Shown: positions 6,506 to 8,524 of the stretch, one piece after another | Layout: the number at the start of each line of letters is the position of its first letter | Numbering within the stretch: the stretch's first letter is position 1 | NCBI GenBank assembly: GCA_020853155.1 | Contig: JADYZL010000327.1 | Coordinates: 1-8,524 of the forward strand | Length of the DNA: 8,524 nucleotides | Direction of reading: 5' to 3' | Source of the DNA: Bryobacterales bacterium | GTDB lineage: Bacteria; Acidobacteriota; Terriglobia; Bryobacterales; Bryobacteraceae | Notes under the pieces: generated by a model | What the model was told of the DNA's origin: nothing | Seen by the model: the letters and a program-made list of their open reading frames with translations, nothing else | Databases searched by the model: none | Position numbers and translations under genes: made by a program

Positions 6506-6946
6506 CTAGGGAGCGAGATAGCCCACCCATCCGAGCAGGGGCAGCGTATCTGGCAGGTTACGGAGGATGGTGAACAGCGTCACCACGGCCACCAACCCGA
6601 ATGCCGCCCAGGATGGCAAACGCAGGTCCCGAACACGATTGTCGCGAACGGCATCGGCAAAAAGCAAAACCCCCAGCGCGGCCAGCGCGGGGAGCAGTGC
6701 GACGACGAGCAGGTTTGCATCCATCGCTTCCGCCAGATGACCGTGTAATAGCGCATGCAAGGAACGCGCGGCGCCGCACCCAGGGCAGAAGAATCCCGTA
6801 GCGGCGTGGATCGGGCAGGCGGGCAAGTACCACGATTGCCGGGGCGGCGAGGCATAGAGCACGCCCGCGCCCGCCGCGCCAAGGGCCGCCAGCAGCCAAG
6901 CCACGCGGCGCGGAGAGGAGTCGAGCGAATGGGCTGAGAACGGCAT
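6506..6946 (-). CDS. DUF2752 domain-containing membrane protein
   Basis: This 146-residue integral membrane protein carries the DUF2752 signature: CPIHAATGFFCPGCGAARSL (44-63) with Cys44, Cys54 and Cys57, followed by ALLHGHLAEAMDANLL. Hydrophobic segments lie at about 14-32, 78-98 and 113-130. The cysteines might bind metal or form disulfides, but the molecular function of this family is not established. The ATG overlaps the TAA of the GYF_2 gene by one base (TAATG, 6948-6944), and GGAGGAG lies 12 nt before it, so the two are probably translationally coupled. The frame is open up to 7105, but the extra residues are a shadow of the upstream gene and lack family similarity. From memory, DUF2752 genes are often found next to genes for small membrane proteins of TM2/CD225 type, which fits the neighbourhood loosely. 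Confidence 0.88.
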   Translation of the reverse strand: MPFSAHSLDSSPRRVAWLLAALGAAGAGVLYASPPRQSWYLPACPIHAATGFFCPGCGAARSLHALLHGHLAEAMDANLLVVALLPALAALGVLLFADAVRDNRVRDLRLPSWAAFGLVAVVTLFTILRNLPDTLPLLGWVGYLAP

Positions 6947-7770
6947 TATCGTGGCCGGGCTCCTCCCCAGGCTTGCAGCCTCCGCACTTCGTCCAGGCGG
7001 TACTGAATCCAGACGGGCGCGATCAGAAAGAGGAGATTGGTGAGCCATCCGATCACCACAAAGACGGTGAATATGCCGCCGAGATCGATGCGGGCCGCAC
7101 CCCAATGCGCAGTGGCTTCGGAGAGGCTGCTACTCATGGAGATAAATCCGGCAATGGAGGCGATGGCGGCGCCAAGGGAAAGCACGAGGACGGGAATGGC
7201 CATCAACCCGCCGATCACCTCTTCCCCACGGCCCGCTACCTCCCCGGCGATGCCGCCGCCAATCGCAATGGCGATCACGGCGGGGATGAGCAGCAAGGGC
7301 AGCAGCAAGTACAGCGTGGCCCGGCTGCCGGGATCGAGCTTCTTGACCCATCTGGATTGCACGATGGACCAGATGTATCCGAAGAGGGTGCAGGTGCAGA
7401 TTGAAAGGATCAAAACCAGCCACCAATCCATTCCAGGGGGCGGCGGGACTTGCGCGGGGATGGATGAAGTCATCGTGTGCATGGGGTACCCGCCGAAACC
7501 GGATGCGCTGATTGGCTGGGAGGCAGGATGAAGGCCGCCCGCAGCGCCCGTGCCGAGCGGCGCCGCTGAGCCGGGAGAGGCTTGAGGCGAAGCCTGGAAT
7601 GACGGCGTGGCAGGTGGCTGTGCAAGTTCAGCGGCGGTAAGGGATGCTCCCCCGCCCTCCGGTTCCAACCGGTCTTCCGGCGCGATGTTCCCGGAGGCGA
7701 GGTAGCGCCGCACATCGTCTGGCGTGTAGGGGCCGTAGCGGGTTCCGCCCCGGTTCAGAAAATACATCAT
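6946..7770 (-). CDS. GYF_2 (DUF4339) domain membrane protein with DUF4234-like region
   Basis: This 274-residue protein starts with a GYF_2 domain (about 3-50): YFLNRGGTRYGPYTPDDV then RRYLASGNI, with the GPY element at 13-15. A low-complexity Pro/Ala/Ser linker follows (51-108), then PPPPGMDWW at 109-117, the PPG-hydrophobic type of motif that eukaryotic GYF domains bind. The membrane part has segments at about 116-139, 152-174, 186-212 and 232-254; the first, ending SRWVKKLDPGSR, resembles DUF4234-type proteins. The C-terminus IQYRLDEVRRLQAW is probably cytosolic. The ATG is preceded by AGGGGAGA at 8 nt. It is a diverged tandem paralogue of the partial gene to its right and overlaps the DUF2752 start by one base. 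GYF_2 domains are thought to mediate protein contacts; the actual role is unknown. Confidence 0.82.
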   Translation of the reverse strand: MMYFLNRGGTRYGPYTPDDVRRYLASGNIAPEDRLEPEGGGASLTAAELAQPPATPSFQASPQASPGSAAPLGTGAAGGLHPASQPISASGFGGYPMHTMTSSIPAQVPPPPGMDWWLVLILSICTCTLFGYIWSIVQSRWVKKLDPGSRATLYLLLPLLLIPAVIAIAIGGGIAGEVAGRGEEVIGGLMAIPVLVLSLGAAIASIAGFISMSSSLSEATAHWGAARIDLGGIFTVFVVIGWLTNLLFLIAPVWIQYRLDEVRRLQAWGGARPR

Positions 7771-7803
7771 CCGCGCAGTCTCCCCTCTCCACTCCGGGCG
7801 TGG

Positions 7804-7845
7804 AAACGCTCTTCATTCCGCTTGCGCCAAGCCGCGGAAGCGTTT
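7804..7845. other. Intergenic hairpin between the two GYF_2 genes
   Basis: The 99-nt gap holds complementary arms AAACGCT (7804-7810) and AGCGTTT (7839-7845), plus an inner stem TCCGC/GCGGA separated by an asymmetric bulge of about six bases. In the minus-strand transcript this forms a stem-loop without a following U-run, so it is more likely a processing or attenuation element, or chance, than a terminator. The rest of the gap contains only the ribosome site of the next gene. Confidence 0.3.
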
Positions 7846-7869
7846 GCTTTTCCGTAGTGTCACCCTATA

Positions 7870-8524
7870 TTACGGCGCGAGCGTTCCGGTCTTTTTCCAT
7901 TCCGCGATTCGTGACATATGATACTGCAGATAATACAAGCCCACGAGGACCGTGAGCACCGGATTCAACCGAAGCTGGATATTTTCGATGGTGTTGAAAT
8001 AGGCCAGCATCTCCTTCCGCATGGCCAGCTCCGCCGCGAAGAAGAGGCCCAGCCCGGCCAAGGAAATCAGGATCGCGACGCCGGCGATGAAGAACATCAA
8101 TGGCACGCTCAGATCAGAATCCTTTGAAACGGTCTCCAGAAGGGGAGCGAAGGCGCCCAGGCCAATCGACGCGGCGTAGGTGACCCCGAAGGAAGCGGCA
8201 AGCAGCCAAATGGAGCGGTTGGCGGGATGCAACTGCTTGAGCCACCATGCCTGCATCAACATCCAGATCAAGGAGAAGAACCCGCAGGTCACGATGGTAA
8301 GCAGCAGGACCAACCCCCAATGAAGATTCGGGGGAAGGGGCGCGCCGTTCGCCATTTGCGGACGCTGATAAGCGGGGGCGTAAGCGCCGGGCGGGAGGGC
8401 CGGCGCGGCTGACGCCGGCACGAATTGCGAGAGGGGACGATGCGCCTGTTCGTCTTCCCGCCGGACCGGATCGTGCGGGGAAAGATGGCCGCTTGCAAGG
8501 TAACGGCGCAGATCCCCTTCCGTG
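7870..8524 (-). CDS. GYF_2 domain membrane protein, N-terminus cut by window edge
   Basis: The minus-strand frame is open from the window edge to the TAA at 7872-7870, giving at least 217 residues. A GTG at 8421 could pass for a start, but reading on upstream gives TEGDLRRYLASGHLSPHDPV, clearly the second half of a GYF_2 domain, so the gene extends past 8524. After the domain comes a Pro/Ala-rich linker (including LPPGAYAPAY), then LHWGLVLLLTIVTCGFFSLI with a following QAWWLKQLHPANRS, which aligns well with the corresponding region of the next gene. Further membrane segments and a C-terminal YYLQYHMSRIAEWKKTG follow. It is the most upstream visible gene of the five-gene cluster and shares architecture with its neighbour, indicating tandem duplication. 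Function is unknown; a membrane-anchored adaptor is a guess from domain type. Confidence 0.8.
   Translation of the reverse strand, partial: TEGDLRRYLASGHLSPHDPVRREDEQAHRPLSQFVPASAAPALPPGAYAPAYQRPQMANGAPLPPNLHWGLVLLLTIVTCGFFSLIWMLMQAWWLKQLHPANRSIWLLAASFGVTYAASIGLGAFAPLLETVSKDSDLSVPLMFFIAGVAILISLAGLGLFFAAELAMRKEMLAYFNTIENIQLRLNPVLTVLVGLYYLQYHMSRIAEWKKTGTLAP

Noticed and set aside
8289..8421. Start of the rightmost gene at the GTG at 8421
   Set aside because: The upstream in-frame residues form a recognisable GYF_2 half-domain, so the frame continues beyond the window edge.

Overview
The window is a GC-rich bacterial chromosome segment (roughly 60-65% GC by eye) with dense coding and short gaps. 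No rRNA, tRNA, insertion sequence or CRISPR array is visible. The gene content (ROK protein, split-subunit proton-translocating transhydrogenase, secreted-type dienelactone hydrolase, MerC protein, DUF2752 and GYF_2 membrane proteins, a bacterial E2-like enzyme) would fit an Acidobacteriota (Solibacter/Bryobacter-like) or similar soil bacterium. That assignment is an impression from protein style, not a demonstrated placement.

Left part (1-3292): the 3' end of a ROK-family protein on the + strand converges on a three-gene minus-strand operon encoding proton-translocating NAD(P)+ transhydrogenase. The order is pntAA (alpha1), pntAB (alpha2), pntB (beta). Stop and start codons overlap or lie 5 nt apart, so the operon makes one membrane complex that exchanges NADH and NADPH reducing power against the proton gradient.

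Middle part (3293-4911): a divergent intergenic region separates pnt from a + strand dienelactone hydrolase with a twin-arginine-like N-terminus. A small MerC-family membrane protein follows on the + strand, behind a candidate sigma70 promoter and an AT-rich inverted repeat resembling a Fur/Zur-type metal operator.

Right part (4950-8524): five genes run on the minus strand with tight spacing. In transcription order these are a GYF_2-domain membrane protein cut by the window edge, a second GYF_2 membrane protein paralogous to the first, a DUF2752 membrane protein, an E2 ubiquitin-conjugating-enzyme-like protein and a small MscS-type channel. The E2-like protein keeps the HPN motif and a cysteine seven residues after the Asn, and carries a proline-rich tail. 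This is the most unusual part of the window: a candidate ubiquitin-like conjugation enzyme co-transcribed with membrane proteins. No E1, ubiquitin-like modifier, RING or JAB peptidase is visible here; if they exist they would lie upstream, beyond position 8524, or elsewhere in the genome.
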